A stretch of DNA of 53,216 nucleotides, from contig NZ_JAKILC010000024.1 in the NCBI RefSeq assembly GCF_023283845.1, forward strand, positions 1 through 53,216, given 5' to 3'. Both the position numbers and the translations under genes were made by a program. Every line of letters starts with the position of its first letter. Position 1 is the stretch's first letter. Source of the stretch: Shewanella marinintestina (GTDB lineage Bacteria > Pseudomonadota > Gammaproteobacteria > Enterobacterales > Shewanellaceae). The notes below the pieces were generated by a model that searched no databases, was not told the DNA's origin, and saw only the letters and a list, made by a program, of their open reading frames with translations. Positions 35,264-44,662 of the stretch are shown here, piece after piece.

Positions 35264-35869
35264 ATGAACAGCACCTTCAAGCGTGATGATGTAGAGCTAT
35301 TGAGCAAGAAACCTTTGTATAAAGGCTTCTTTAAAATGGAAGAGTATCGCTTCAAGCATAGGCTGTTTGCTGGTGGCTGGAGTGATGTTGTCACGCGTGA
35401 AGTGTTTGAACGTGGTAATGCCGTGGTTGTTTTACCTTATGATCCTGTTATGGACCAAGTCGTATTAATAGAACAAATTCGCATTCCTGTACTTGAAAAC
35501 GCAAAAACACCTTGGTTATTAGAATTAGTGGCCGGAATGATCGATAATGGGCAGACATCAATGGATGTCGCTCATAGGGAACTACTTGAGGAAACGGGAT
35601 TAACCGCAAAAAGTGTTACTCAAGTTAATCAATACTTTTCTAGCCCTGGCGGCACAAGTGAGCGTTTTGATTTTTATTGGGCTAACGTAACAGCAGCTGA
35701 TGCTGATGGTGTGCATGGACTTGCTGATGAGCATGAAGATATACGTGTGCATGTTGTTAGTCGTGAGCAAGCTTATCAAATGGTCGTAGATGGTCAAATA
35801 GACAATGCGTCAACCGTGATTGGACTTCTTTGGTTGCAACTTAATTATCAAAATATCGTCAAACAATAG
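35264..35869 (+). CDS. nudF: ADP-ribose pyrophosphatase NudF
   Basis: From ATG 35264 (AGGA upstream) the enzyme has 201 residues and hydrolyses ADP-ribose to AMP and ribose-5-phosphate. The Nudix box spans 91-113: Gly91, five residues, Gln97, seven residues, then RELLEETGL. The first conserved Glu is therefore Gln97. The metal-binding Glu residues of the RE-x-x-EE core (106, 109, 110) are intact. PWLLELVAGMI and SSPGGTSER are typical of ADP-ribose Nudix enzymes. An upstream in-frame start at 35210 lacks support. It heads nudF-yqiB-cpdA-yqiA-parE, the E. coli order. Confidence 0.93.
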   Translation: MNSTFKRDDVELLSKKPLYKGFFKMEEYRFKHRLFAGGWSDVVTREVFERGNAVVVLPYDPVMDQVVLIEQIRIPVLENAKTPWLLELVAGMIDNGQTSMDVAHRELLEETGLTAKSVTQVNQYFSSPGGTSERFDFYWANVTAADADGVHGLADEHEDIRVHVVSREQAYQMVVDGQIDNASTVIGLLWLQLNYQNIVKQ

Positions 35870-35942
35870 GGTTAACTGCATCAAGCGGTTACTTTCATTG
35901 TTCTTATTCAATACATTTATATAGATAGCGTTGGTTTAATTT

Positions 35943-36377
35943 GTGTCATATGTCACTTTAGCGAAAAAGAATAAGTATCAGCCTAATGTCAGCCAGTTTC
36001 TGGCACTTTGTGGGCGTAATTATATGCATATTCAAAGATGGCTGACTTTAGAGCCAAGTGAAGGCTCACAGTGGCGAGTGAAAGGTGAGTTTGGTCAGTT
36101 AGATGTGCAGTTGCTGGAAAATACTAAATATACTCAGTTAGTGCAGATCTCACGCTGCGTAGGTAACCATGAGTTAGTGTCAACACCTAAAGTCTCTGTA
36201 CGCATTTATCATGATGCTAAATTAGCAGAAGTGTTAACTAGTCAACAGATTTACCAATTGCGACCAGTGTATGATTATCCAAATATGCATATGCATCATC
36301 GGGATGAAAAGTACCAAGTCAATGCTTTTCTAGAAGAGTTATTGAAGATTGATAACTTAACTAAATTTGTCAGTTGA
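35943..36377 (+). CDS. yqiB: YqiB, DUF1249 protein
   Basis: The 144-residue cytoplasmic protein is of unknown function. It has no membrane segment and no recognised catalytic motif. Conserved-looking blocks are ALCGRNYMHIQRW near the N-terminus and YDYPNMHMHHRDEKYQVNAFL near the C-terminus. It sits between nudF and cpdA, exactly as yqiB does in E. coli, which is the main ground for the name. The start is GTG 35943. The end lies 21 bases before cpdA. Confidence 0.92.
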   Translation: MSYVTLAKKNKYQPNVSQFLALCGRNYMHIQRWLTLEPSEGSQWRVKGEFGQLDVQLLENTKYTQLVQISRCVGNHELVSTPKVSVRIYHDAKLAEVLTSQQIYQLRPVYDYPNMHMHHRDEKYQVNAFLEELLKIDNLTKFVS

Positions 36378-36398
36378 TCTGATTATTGGGTAACTAAT

Positions 36399-37238
36399 TT
36401 GCTAAAAGCAGCTATCTCTTATTCAATTTCTGAAGCTAAGAGTGTGAGAATTGTGCAAGTCACAGATCCTCACCTGTTTGCTGATCCTGAAGCACAGCTA
36501 CTTGGTGTCAATACTGCTCAAAGTCTAGGCGCAGTGTTAAACACTATCTCTGCGGTTAACTATCCTGCGCACTTTATGCTAGCGACAGGCGATATAAGTC
36601 AAGATTACTCTATTGAGTCGTATCATAACTTTGTTAATGCTATTAAGCCTTTAGATATGCCGTGTCATTACCTGCCGGGGAATCATGACGACCCTCGCAT
36701 CATGAATCTGCACATGCAAGGCTCGCAGGTATTTGGGCAGAAGCGCATTTTAGCCGGTAATTGGCAAATCATTATGTTGGACTCTACGGTACGAGGACGC
36801 CCTGGTGGGCATATGTCTGAAGCTGAGCTAGCACTTATTGAAAATGCGATTGCAGAAGAGCCTAATCGTCATACGCTTTTAGTTATGCATCATAATCCAG
36901 TTTTAGCAGGCTGTACTTGGCTTGATCAACACTGCATGGATAATGGTGAAACCTTTATTGCCCAAGTTGCGCAATACTCACAAGTAAAAGGGTTACTTTG
37001 GGGGCATATCCATCAAAATGTCGAAACAGAACATTTTGGTCCCCATGGAGCAATTAAGCTGATGGCTACGCCATCAACATGTATTCAGTTCAAACCTAAG
37101 TCGCCTTATTTTGCACTCGATGCGTTGCAACCGGGATACCGTTTGCTGGAGCTCAAATCCGATGGTAGCATTCTAACCAATGTTTACCGGGTACCGGGTG
37201 AGAACTTCTCACCAGATAAAGATGCAGGCGGTTATTAG
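36399..37238 (+). CDS. cpdA: 3',5'-cyclic-AMP phosphodiesterase CpdA
   Basis: This 279-residue calcineurin-type metallophosphoesterase would hydrolyse cAMP to AMP. Metal-binding motifs in order are DPHLF, GDISQD, GNHDDP, MHHNP and GHIHQN. ATPSTCIQFKP and the C-terminal PGYRLLEL also match E. coli CpdA. The start is TTG 36399 with a weak ribosome-binding site. An alternative downstream start would remove part of the first strand. In Shewanella, cAMP-CRP controls anaerobic respiration, so this enzyme may tune genes such as the nearby decaheme cytochrome. That link is inferred. Confidence 0.93.
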   Translation: MLKAAISYSISEAKSVRIVQVTDPHLFADPEAQLLGVNTAQSLGAVLNTISAVNYPAHFMLATGDISQDYSIESYHNFVNAIKPLDMPCHYLPGNHDDPRIMNLHMQGSQVFGQKRILAGNWQIIMLDSTVRGRPGGHMSEAELALIENAIAEEPNRHTLLVMHHNPVLAGCTWLDQHCMDNGETFIAQVAQYSQVKGLLWGHIHQNVETEHFGPHGAIKLMATPSTCIQFKPKSPYFALDALQPGYRLLELKSDGSILTNVYRVPGENFSPDKDAGGY

Positions 37239-37268
37239 TAGCTAAGATACGCCGCAGTGTGAGGAAAT

Positions 37269-37841
37269 ATGCTGCTATACATACATGGATTTAATAGTTC
37301 GCCTTTGTCAGATAAAGGTTTGGTTACCGCCAGCTATATCGCGGAACATCATCCTCAGCTCCCATTTTTTCAGCCACAATTGCCCAGCGAACCGCTTGAG
37401 GCGATGGCACTGCTAATCGATATTGTAGAAAAAGCGCAAGCTGAAGGTGAGCCGCTGACTTATATTGGTTCTTCATTAGGCGGATATTTCGCAAGTTATT
37501 TAGCCGAAACTTACGGTGGACGCGCAGTTTTAGTTAATCCTGCAGTAAAACCTTTCGAACTATTTGATGAATTCATTGGCACTCAGTACAATCCCTACAC
37601 GGATGAAACCTACCAAGTCGTTGCCGAACATAAACACGACGTCGGGCGCTACAATACGCCCGCAATATTAAATCCTGATCGCTTTTATGTACTGTTACAA
37701 ACAGGCGATGAAGTGCTCGACTACAAACAGGCCGTGCAGAAATATCACTGTTGTAAGCTGTTAATAGAACCCGATGGCGACCATAGTTTTATCGGTTATA
37801 AAGACCAACTTGCTTCTATCTGTGAATATCTGTTTTCTTGA
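37269..37841 (+). CDS. yqiA: YqiA, alpha/beta-hydrolase esterase
   Basis: The 190-residue small esterase begins MLLYIHGFNSSPLSDKG. The nucleophile Ser69 lies in G-S-S-L-G-G (67-72) and the likely catalytic His in EPDGDHSF near the C-terminus. E. coli YqiA hydrolyses acyl-CoA and p-nitrophenyl esters in vitro; the physiological substrate is unknown. GAGGAAAT precedes ATG 37269. It lies between cpdA and parE, as in E. coli. Confidence 0.93.
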   Translation: MLLYIHGFNSSPLSDKGLVTASYIAEHHPQLPFFQPQLPSEPLEAMALLIDIVEKAQAEGEPLTYIGSSLGGYFASYLAETYGGRAVLVNPAVKPFELFDEFIGTQYNPYTDETYQVVAEHKHDVGRYNTPAILNPDRFYVLLQTGDEVLDYKQAVQKYHCCKLLIEPDGDHSFIGYKDQLASICEYLFS

Positions 37842-37896
37842 CAAATAGACCCGTAGGGCCGCAACATGGCCTGAATAACAAAATAATATGTGTGCC

Positions 37897-39783
37897 ATGA
37901 CAAACCAATACACCTCAGATGCTATTGAAGTCCTAAATGGACTTGACCCTGTAAAACGTCGCCCCGGTATGTATACCGATACTTCGCGCCCGAACCATTT
38001 AGGACAGGAAGTCATAGATAATAGTGTCGATGAGGCATTAGCAGGGCACGCGAGTCGAATCGACGTAATTTTACATGCCGACAACTCTTTGGAAGTTATC
38101 GATGACGGCCGTGGTATGCCGGTTGATATCCACCCTGAAGAGGGGATCCCCGGTGTAGAGCTTATTTTAACTAAGCTGCATGCAGGTGGAAAGTTCTCTA
38201 ATAAAAACTACCAATTCTCTGGTGGTCTTCACGGTGTTGGTATTTCGGTGGTTAACGCGCTTTCAAGCCGTGTTGAAATCACTGTTAGACGTAATGCTGA
38301 AGTCTATGAAATGGCTTTTGAGCATGGTGAAAAGGTTGAAGACCTGCACGTTACTGGTACATGTGGCCGCCGTAATACTGGTACAAGTGTACATTTTTGG
38401 CCTGATGCAAGCTATTTTGATTCCGGCAACTTCTCTATAACTAAACTGGTTTACCTATTAAAAGCTAAGGCTGTACTTTGCCCTGGTCTGCGCATTAAAT
38501 TTGTTAATAAGCAAACCAATGAAACCCAAGAATGGTTTTATGAAAGTGGCTTAGAAGATTACCTTAGAACATCAATTAAGGGCGTGCCAACACTTCCGGA
38601 AGTGCCATTTGTAGGCAGTTTTGCGGGAAATTTAGAAGCCGCCGACTGGGCGATAACTTGGCTACCTGAAGGTGGTGAATACCTTAACGAAAGTTATGTA
38701 AACCTTATTCCTACCCCACTGGGTGGTACTCATGTTAACGGTTTTAGACAAGGTTTACTCGAGTCTATGCGTGAGTTTTGTGAGTTTAGAAACCTAGTGC
38801 CTCGCGGTATCAAGTTAACGCCAGAAGATATTTGGGATCGCTGTACCTTTATCTTATCGATTAAGATGCAAGATCCACAGTTTGCCGGTCAAACGAAAGA
38901 AAAGCTTTCTAGTAGGCAGTGTGCTGCATTTGTCTCGGGGATTGTTCGCGATGCATTTAGCTTGTGGCTAAATACCAATACTGAGCAAGCAGAAGCCTTA
39001 GCAGACATGTGTATTAATAATGCACAAAAGCGTTTGAAAGCGGCTAAGAAAGTGGCGCGTAAGCGTATTACTTCTGGACCAGCGTTACCTGGAAAACTGA
39101 CCGATTGTAGTGGTCAAGATCCTATGCGTGGCGAACTATTCTTGGTGGAGGGTGACTCTGCGGGAGGCAGTGCTAAGCAGGCTCGTGATCGTGAGTTCCA
39201 AGCGATTATGCCGCTACGTGGTAAGATTTTGAATACGTGGGAAGTCGATGCTTCTCAAGTGTTGGCTTCGCAAGAAGTACATGATATCTCGGTTGCGATT
39301 GGTTGCGATCCTGATAGTGCTGATATTTCAGAATTACGTTATGGAAAAATTTGTATTCTTGCCGATGCAGACTCGGATGGTCTGCATATTGCGACCTTGT
39401 TATGTGCACTATTTATGAAGCACTACAAGGTATTAGTGGAGCAAGGACATATTTATGTGGCTATGCCACCTCTGTTCCGTATCGATATCGGTAAAGAAGT
39501 ATTCTACGCCTTAGATGAGGCTGAGAAAGACGGCATTCTTGATAGAATTGCCGCAGAAAAGCGGAAAGGAAAAGTCCAAGTAACACGATTCAAGGGATTG
39601 GGTGAGATGAATCCGCTACAACTGCGTGAAACAACGATGGATCCAAATACACGTCGACTAGTGCAATTAACCATAGATGATGCTGATGACACTATGGCTC
39701 TTATGGATATGTTACTCGCCAAGAAGCGTTCTGGGGACAGAAAAACTTGGTTAGAAACAAAGGGTGATCTCGCCCAGCTCTAA
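37897..39783 (+). CDS. parE: DNA topoisomerase IV subunit B
   Basis: The 628-residue ATPase subunit of topoisomerase IV decatenates replicated chromosomes. The GHKL ATPase domain is at the N-terminus (EVIDNSVDEALAGHA, then DDGRGMPVD), then a transducer, then the TOPRIM domain (EGDSAGGSAKQARDREFQ and DADSDGLHI). The C-terminal ITRFKGLGEMNP-type segment is also present. ATG 37897 aligns with E. coli ParE (MT-Y--DAIEVL); ATG 37888 is an in-frame alternative. It is separated from parC here by one inserted gene. Confidence 0.97.
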   Translation: MTNQYTSDAIEVLNGLDPVKRRPGMYTDTSRPNHLGQEVIDNSVDEALAGHASRIDVILHADNSLEVIDDGRGMPVDIHPEEGIPGVELILTKLHAGGKFSNKNYQFSGGLHGVGISVVNALSSRVEITVRRNAEVYEMAFEHGEKVEDLHVTGTCGRRNTGTSVHFWPDASYFDSGNFSITKLVYLLKAKAVLCPGLRIKFVNKQTNETQEWFYESGLEDYLRTSIKGVPTLPEVPFVGSFAGNLEAADWAITWLPEGGEYLNESYVNLIPTPLGGTHVNGFRQGLLESMREFCEFRNLVPRGIKLTPEDIWDRCTFILSIKMQDPQFAGQTKEKLSSRQCAAFVSGIVRDAFSLWLNTNTEQAEALADMCINNAQKRLKAAKKVARKRITSGPALPGKLTDCSGQDPMRGELFLVEGDSAGGSAKQARDREFQAIMPLRGKILNTWEVDASQVLASQEVHDISVAIGCDPDSADISELRYGKICILADADSDGLHIATLLCALFMKHYKVLVEQGHIYVAMPPLFRIDIGKEVFYALDEAEKDGILDRIAAEKRKGKVQVTRFKGLGEMNPLQLRETTMDPNTRRLVQLTIDDADDTMALMDMLLAKKRSGDRKTWLETKGDLAQL

Positions 39784-39821
39784 TCGGCAGTTTGTGATTA
39801 TAATCAGACAAAAGAATAATA

Positions 39822-40964
39822 ATGACGTTTGAAAACTATCGAAATCAAATAGCTGTTGGGATATCGCTACTTTGCGCCCATTTTGTTTTTAGTTGCAGTG
39901 CATTGGCCGCAGAGCCAATGATGATCACTGTTTCTAAAGGTTTTGGCTTAAGCTTATATGCTTCTAATCTCGGCGACGCGAAACAGCTCGCCGTTGGTGA
40001 TAATGGCACTTTGTTTGTTGGCTCTTTCCGAGATGGCACAATTACAGCCTTGGTTGATGTCGATAACGATGGACGAGTAGATAAGCGTTATGTGATAGCC
40101 AAAGGTCTAGATTACCCTGAAGCTATCGCGTTTAACGACGGCTCGTTATACGTTGCTGAAGATGACCGCATCTTACGTTTTAATCAAATTGAGTCGCGCT
40201 TAAAACGTCCTGGACGGCCTAAAGAGGTTTACAATCGCTTACCTGGCAACAGTAAAAAAAGCCGCAGGGCGATGCATTTCGGCCCTGATGGACGCCTTTA
40301 TATTGCCATTGGTGCACCCTGTAATGTGTGTGAGTCTGAAGCGCCTTATAGCAGTATTATTGCGATAAACGTTAAAACAGGCGCTACAGAGCAAGTTGCA
40401 AGCGGTGTTAGAAAGGTCGTTGCGTTCGACTGGTCTGTGGATAATAACCAACTCTGGTTTGCTGATCTTGGCCGAGACTGGATGGGCGACAATTTACCGC
40501 CTGACGAAATCAATAAGGTTGAGTTAACTGGCAGTCATTATGGGTTTCCTTATATTCACGCCACAGACATCGTTGAACCTGCATACGATAAGCCTAAAAA
40601 CCTAAAGGTCGTTGCTCCAAATTATGAGTTACCAGCACACGTAGGTGCTAAAGGGATGCATTTCTACCGTGGTAGTCAATTTCCTGAGCGCTATCATAAT
40701 CAAATGTTTGTTGCTGAAAATGGCTCTTGGAACCGCTCAAGTAAAGTGGGCTATCAAGTTGTTATGCTAGAGATCCAAGAAGGCGATGTAATAAAGCGCA
40801 GTACAGTAGTTAGCTTTTTAGACGGTGAATTCCCCGTCGCAAGACCATATTCATTGGTCACAGCACCCGATGGTGCCATGTATATATCTGATGATTTAAA
40901 AGGCAACGTTTACCGTTTGTTTTATAAAGAGTCAGCAAAGAATCAGTCACAGGATAATGATTAA
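39822..40964 (+). CDS. PQQ-dependent sugar (sorbosone-type) dehydrogenase-like beta-propeller
   Basis: The 380-residue secreted protein has a signal peptide (cleavage near ALA-AE, residue 30) and a six-bladed propeller of the glucose/sorbosone dehydrogenase type. Typical segments are YVAEDDRILRF, MHFGPDGRLYIAIGAPCNVC, GVRKVVAFDWS, DEINKVELTGSHYGFPY and FVAENGSWNRSSKVGYQVV. Substrate is unknown and PQQ dependence is assumed from the family. It lies between parE and parC on the same strand, and its stop overlaps the parC start by one base (TAATG), so it is cotranslated with topoisomerase IV. Confidence 0.87.
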   Translation: MTFENYRNQIAVGISLLCAHFVFSCSALAAEPMMITVSKGFGLSLYASNLGDAKQLAVGDNGTLFVGSFRDGTITALVDVDNDGRVDKRYVIAKGLDYPEAIAFNDGSLYVAEDDRILRFNQIESRLKRPGRPKEVYNRLPGNSKKSRRAMHFGPDGRLYIAIGAPCNVCESEAPYSSIIAINVKTGATEQVASGVRKVVAFDWSVDNNQLWFADLGRDWMGDNLPPDEINKVELTGSHYGFPYIHATDIVEPAYDKPKNLKVVAPNYELPAHVGAKGMHFYRGSQFPERYHNQMFVAENGSWNRSSKVGYQVVMLEIQEGDVIKRSTVVSFLDGEFPVARPYSLVTAPDGAMYISDDLKGNVYRLFYKESAKNQSQDND

Positions 40965-43231
40965 TGAGTGATGCGATAGATTTAAGCCTTGATGGCGTTG
41001 AGCAAATGCCTCTCCGCCGCTTCACGGAAGAGGCATATCTGAACTATTCCATGTACGTCATCATGGACCGAGCGTTGCCGCATATTGGTGATGGGCTCAA
41101 ACCGGTTCAGAGACGTATTGTCTACGCCATGAGTGAGCTTGGCTTATCTGCTCAATCTAAGCATAAGAAATCGGCGCGTACCGTTGGTGATGTATTAGGT
41201 AAATATCATCCCCATGGTGATAGTGCTTGTTATGAAGCTATGGTGTTGATGGCGCAGCCATTCTCGTATCGTTATCCACTCGTTGATGGCCAAGGTAACT
41301 GGGGAGCGCCGGATGATCCTAAGTCGTTTGCGGCAATGCGTTATACCGAAGCGAGACTGTCTAAGTTTTCAGAGGTTCTGCTAAGTGAGCTTGGTCAAGG
41401 CACTGTTGATTGGGGCGTGAACTTTGACGGTACCATGAAAGAGCCACTGGTTCTGCCTGCTCGTTTACCACATATCTTACTCAATGGTATCACTGGTATT
41501 GCTGTTGGTATGGCTACCGATGTACCTCCACATAACGTTAAAGAGCTCGTAGGGGCGTGTGTTGAGTTATTGGATAATCCAAAAGCCGATTTAGCGCGCA
41601 TGATGGAGTTTATTCCAGGCCCTGATTATCCGACTGAAGCAGAAATTATTACTCCAGCTGCCGATATCACTAAAATCTATCAAACAGGCCGTGGTTCAAT
41701 TAAAGCGCGTGCTGTTTACACCGTTGAAAATGGTGAAGTGGTGATTACCGCGCTGCCGCATCAGGCAAGTAGCGGTAAGATTTTAGAGCAAATTGCTAAT
41801 CAAATGCAGGCGAAGAAGTTACCTATGGTAACCGATTTACGTGATGAGTCTGATCACGAAAGCCCTGTACGCATGGTGATTGTGCCGCGCTCGAATCGTG
41901 TTGATTGCGATCAGATGATGGCGCATCTATTTGCAACTACTGATTTAGAAAAGAGCTACCGCGTTAACCTGAACGTACTCGGTTTAAATGGTCGTCCGCA
42001 AGTCAAAGGTTTGCTCCAACTGTTAACCGAATGGCTTGAGTTTAGAATGACTACGGTTAAGCGTCGTCTAGAATATCGCTTAGATAAGGTATTATCGCGC
42101 TTACATATTTTAGATGCGTTAATGATAGCGTTTTTGAATATCGATGAAGTGATTGAGATCATTCGTTATAACGACGATCCCAAAGCTGAGTTGATTAAGC
42201 GTTTCGATTTATCTGATAAACAAGCCGATGCGATCTTAGATCTTAAATTGCGTCACTTAGCTAAACTTGAAGAGTTTAAGATTAAGTCTGAGCAAAGTGA
42301 GCTTGAAGCTGAGCGCGATAAGTTAGAGTTATTGTTAAGCTCTGAACGTCGAATGAAAACGCTTATTAAGAAAGAACTTATCCGTGATGGTGAAGATTAC
42401 GGTGATGAGCGTCGCTCGCCTTTGGTTGAGCGCAGCGAATCACGAGCGCTAACCGAGCAAGAGCTAGTACCGGCAGAATCGGTGACCGTTGTGCTTTCTG
42501 AAAAAGGCTGGGTGCGCAGCGCTAAAGGTCATGACGTAGATGGTCAGAACCTGTCATATAAATCAGGTGATAGCTTCTTACGTTCTGCGCAAGGGCGCAG
42601 TAATCAGCCAAGTGTGTTTATTGACACATCGGGTAGGGCATTTGCCACTGAAACCCATACTCTACCATCTGCCCGATCCCAAGGTGAGCCTATCACTACT
42701 CGCTTTAATTTAGCGCCTGGTGCGACGATGGAGCATGTCTTGCTGTCTGATGAGGAGCAATGCTACTTATTAGCCTCTGATGCTGGCTACGGCTTTATTT
42801 GCGCCAATAAAGACATGGTGTCGCGTAACAAGGCGGGTAAAGCACTTCTGAGTCTACCAACTAATGCAAAAGTGTTATTGCCAAGAAAAGTCGATCAATC
42901 AAAACCGAGTTCGATTTTGGCCATTACCAACGAAGGTAGAATGTTGTTGTTTTCACTTGATGCATTGCCGCAGCTATCTAAAGGTAAAGGCAACAAGATC
43001 ATCGGTATTCCTACTGAGCGCGCTAAAAATCGAGAAGAATGGTTGCTGCACTTGAATGTGATCCCTGAAGATATGTCTGTCACCTTGTGGGCAGGTAAAC
43101 GTAAGCTAACCCTTAAACCGAGTGACCTAGAGCATTATCGAGGTGAGCGTGGTCGTCGTGGTGCTAAATTGCCGCGAGGACTACAGCGTGTCGATAGCGT
43201 TGAGCTTGGTGACGGTGAACCCGTCGTTTAA
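40964..43231 (+). CDS. parC: DNA topoisomerase IV subunit A
   Basis: This 755-residue subunit cleaves and rejoins DNA. The catalytic Tyr is Tyr127 in AAMRYTEARLS. The quinolone-determining positions are wild-type-like (Ser87 and Glu91 in HPHGDSACYEAM, equivalent to E. coli Ser80 and Glu84). The N-terminus is seven residues longer than in E. coli. The C-terminal beta-pinwheel region ends at about residue 740. ATG 40964 overlaps the stop of the preceding gene. A strong terminator follows. Confidence 0.97.
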   Translation: MSDAIDLSLDGVEQMPLRRFTEEAYLNYSMYVIMDRALPHIGDGLKPVQRRIVYAMSELGLSAQSKHKKSARTVGDVLGKYHPHGDSACYEAMVLMAQPFSYRYPLVDGQGNWGAPDDPKSFAAMRYTEARLSKFSEVLLSELGQGTVDWGVNFDGTMKEPLVLPARLPHILLNGITGIAVGMATDVPPHNVKELVGACVELLDNPKADLARMMEFIPGPDYPTEAEIITPAADITKIYQTGRGSIKARAVYTVENGEVVITALPHQASSGKILEQIANQMQAKKLPMVTDLRDESDHESPVRMVIVPRSNRVDCDQMMAHLFATTDLEKSYRVNLNVLGLNGRPQVKGLLQLLTEWLEFRMTTVKRRLEYRLDKVLSRLHILDALMIAFLNIDEVIEIIRYNDDPKAELIKRFDLSDKQADAILDLKLRHLAKLEEFKIKSEQSELEAERDKLELLLSSERRMKTLIKKELIRDGEDYGDERRSPLVERSESRALTEQELVPAESVTVVLSEKGWVRSAKGHDVDGQNLSYKSGDSFLRSAQGRSNQPSVFIDTSGRAFATETHTLPSARSQGEPITTRFNLAPGATMEHVLLSDEEQCYLLASDAGYGFICANKDMVSRNKAGKALLSLPTNAKVLLPRKVDQSKPSSILAITNEGRMLLFSLDALPQLSKGKGNKIIGIPTERAKNREEWLLHLNVIPEDMSVTLWAGKRKLTLKPSDLEHYRGERGRRGAKLPRGLQRVDSVELGDGEPVV

Positions 43232-43248
43232 CGAGCTATCTTAGCAAT

Positions 43249-43278
43249 AAAAAATGCAGCCATTAGGCTGCATTTTTT
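43249..43278. terminator. Bidirectional terminator after parC
   Basis: AAAAAATGCAGCC-ATTA-GGCTGCATTTTTT is a 13-bp perfect stem between the convergent parC and bfd genes. Confidence 0.93.
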
Positions 43279-43313
43279 ATTGGGTCAGATTTGGCTAGTT
43301 ATACTTATTGGTA

Positions 43314-43505
43314 TTAAGCCACTTCATAAAAGTTGGGTTCGATATCAACTTGTCTTTGGATGATCTGGGTTGCCATTTTGGCACATTTACCACATTGGTC
43401 CGCAACACCAAGACGTTTTTTAACGTCGGCAAGTGACATATCACCTTGTCTAACTGCTTCTTTGATTTGCGTATCAGTAATTGCGTGACAAAGACAAACG
43501 TACAT
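43314..43505 (-). CDS. bfd: Bacterioferritin-associated ferredoxin
   Basis: The 63-residue [2Fe-2S] protein has the four cluster cysteines at 4, 6, 38 and 41 (YVCLCHA and DQCGKCA). Bfd docks on bacterioferritin and passes electrons to release stored iron, so it is made when iron is scarce. A good Fur box lies 40 bp upstream (43545-43559), consistent with this. No bfr gene is in the window. It is monocistronic. Confidence 0.94.
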   Translation of the reverse strand: MYVCLCHAITDTQIKEAVRQGDMSLADVKKRLGVADQCGKCAKMATQIIQRQVDIEPNFYEVA

Positions 43506-43544
43506 TAAATATCATCTCTAAATCGAATATAGCCGAAGTATAAA

Positions 43545-43559
43545 TGAAAATAATTCTCA
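43545..43559 (-). promoter_or_regulatory. Fur box upstream of bfd
   Basis: TGAAAATAATTCTCA matches the 7-1-7 Fur pattern TGATAAT-N-ATTATCA at 12 of 14 fixed positions. On the minus strand it overlaps the spacer of a plausible promoter (TTAGCA, 18 bases, TATACT), so iron-bound Fur would block bfd transcription. Confidence 0.72.
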
Positions 43560-43686
43560 ATGCTAATAGCGGCTAGATATAATTATGACGTATTTGGTTG
43601 CTACTCGTTATTAAAAAGCGTGCCTACATCACATTACTATTGAGGTTGCAGGCAGCTTCATAGAAAAGTTTATACTAAGTCTTAGC

Positions 43687-44613
43687 CTAATAGCCGCGCT
43701 CAAAGTGGACTCTATGAGATAACTTTTCGCCTTTTATCCACTTGTGAAAGTTTTCAGAAAAGATCTCTACTACTTGCTCTGGAAAGCTAGGAGCTGCGAT
43801 ATGCGGCGTAATGATGACATTATCTAGTGACCAAATAGGGTGATCGTCAGGTAATGGTTCTTGGTTGAACACATCTAAAATCGCTTGCTGTTCTGTGTGA
43901 GTGACAAGCTGTTGATAGAGAGCGTCGAGATCGAGTACGTCTCCGCGGCCAAGGTTAAATAGCACAACTTCGTCCTTTAATAGTGACAAGGTTTGCGGGT
44001 TGAGTGCACCTTTGGTTTCTGGTGTGCTTGGTAAGATGCTAGCAACGGCATCTGCTCGGGGGAGGTAGTGGGTTAGGTTTGCCAATGTGTCGACTTCATC
44101 AAAGCCTCTTGTGGGCTTAGCGCCACGATTAATCCCAATAACATGCATCCCAAAGTGCTTGGCTGTTTGAGCGATATGCTTAGCAATAGAGCCTGTACCT
44201 AACAAGAGTAAGGTTTGGCCTTGAAGCGTTTTAAAACTACCAGGTAACCAAACTTTCTGATCTTGTTGGGTTTTATATTTTTTATGATCACGTTGATAGG
44301 CTAGTAGGTAACCAAATAGGTACTCGCTCATAAGTGGACCAAAAATTCCTCTAACATTGGTGAGCTCATAATCTTTTCTTTGTCTAGGTTTTACGAGTGC
44401 ATCGACACCTGCAAAGGTCGATTGCATCCACTTTAAATTAGCGGCATGGGGTAATAATGGTGCGGCTAGCTTAGGCTCAGCTAGCCAGATATCGGCATTA
44501 AAAATACCTTGAGGATCATCGTCCAAAATAATGGTGTTTGGCAGATGGCATGAGTTTAACAGTTGGCGATAACGCTCATTTTCTCTGGTGAGTAAGAGTA
44601 ACTTGTGTCCCAT
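43687..44613 (-). CDS. D-2-hydroxyacid dehydrogenase (GhrA-like)
   Basis: This 308-residue NAD(P)-dependent oxidoreductase is of the formate/glycerate dehydrogenase family. The nucleotide-binding turn reads LLGTGSIAKH. Catalytic Arg, Glu and His fall in NLGRGDVLD, NQEPLP and ITPHIAAPSFP. The overall length and the N-terminal MQSTFAGVD resemble GhrA-type glyoxylate/hydroxypyruvate reductases, but the substrate cannot be fixed. It is divergent from the DUF3392 gene, with a 49-bp gap. Confidence 0.9.
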   Translation of the reverse strand: MGHKLLLLTRENERYRQLLNSCHLPNTIILDDDPQGIFNADIWLAEPKLAAPLLPHAANLKWMQSTFAGVDALVKPRQRKDYELTNVRGIFGPLMSEYLFGYLLAYQRDHKKYKTQQDQKVWLPGSFKTLQGQTLLLLGTGSIAKHIAQTAKHFGMHVIGINRGAKPTRGFDEVDTLANLTHYLPRADAVASILPSTPETKGALNPQTLSLLKDEVVLFNLGRGDVLDLDALYQQLVTHTEQQAILDVFNQEPLPDDHPIWSLDNVIITPHIAAPSFPEQVVEIFSENFHKWIKGEKLSHRVHFERGY

Positions 44614-44662
44614 ACTAACTCCCTATATCCTACATTTATCTATGTTTTTATGTACTTAATAA

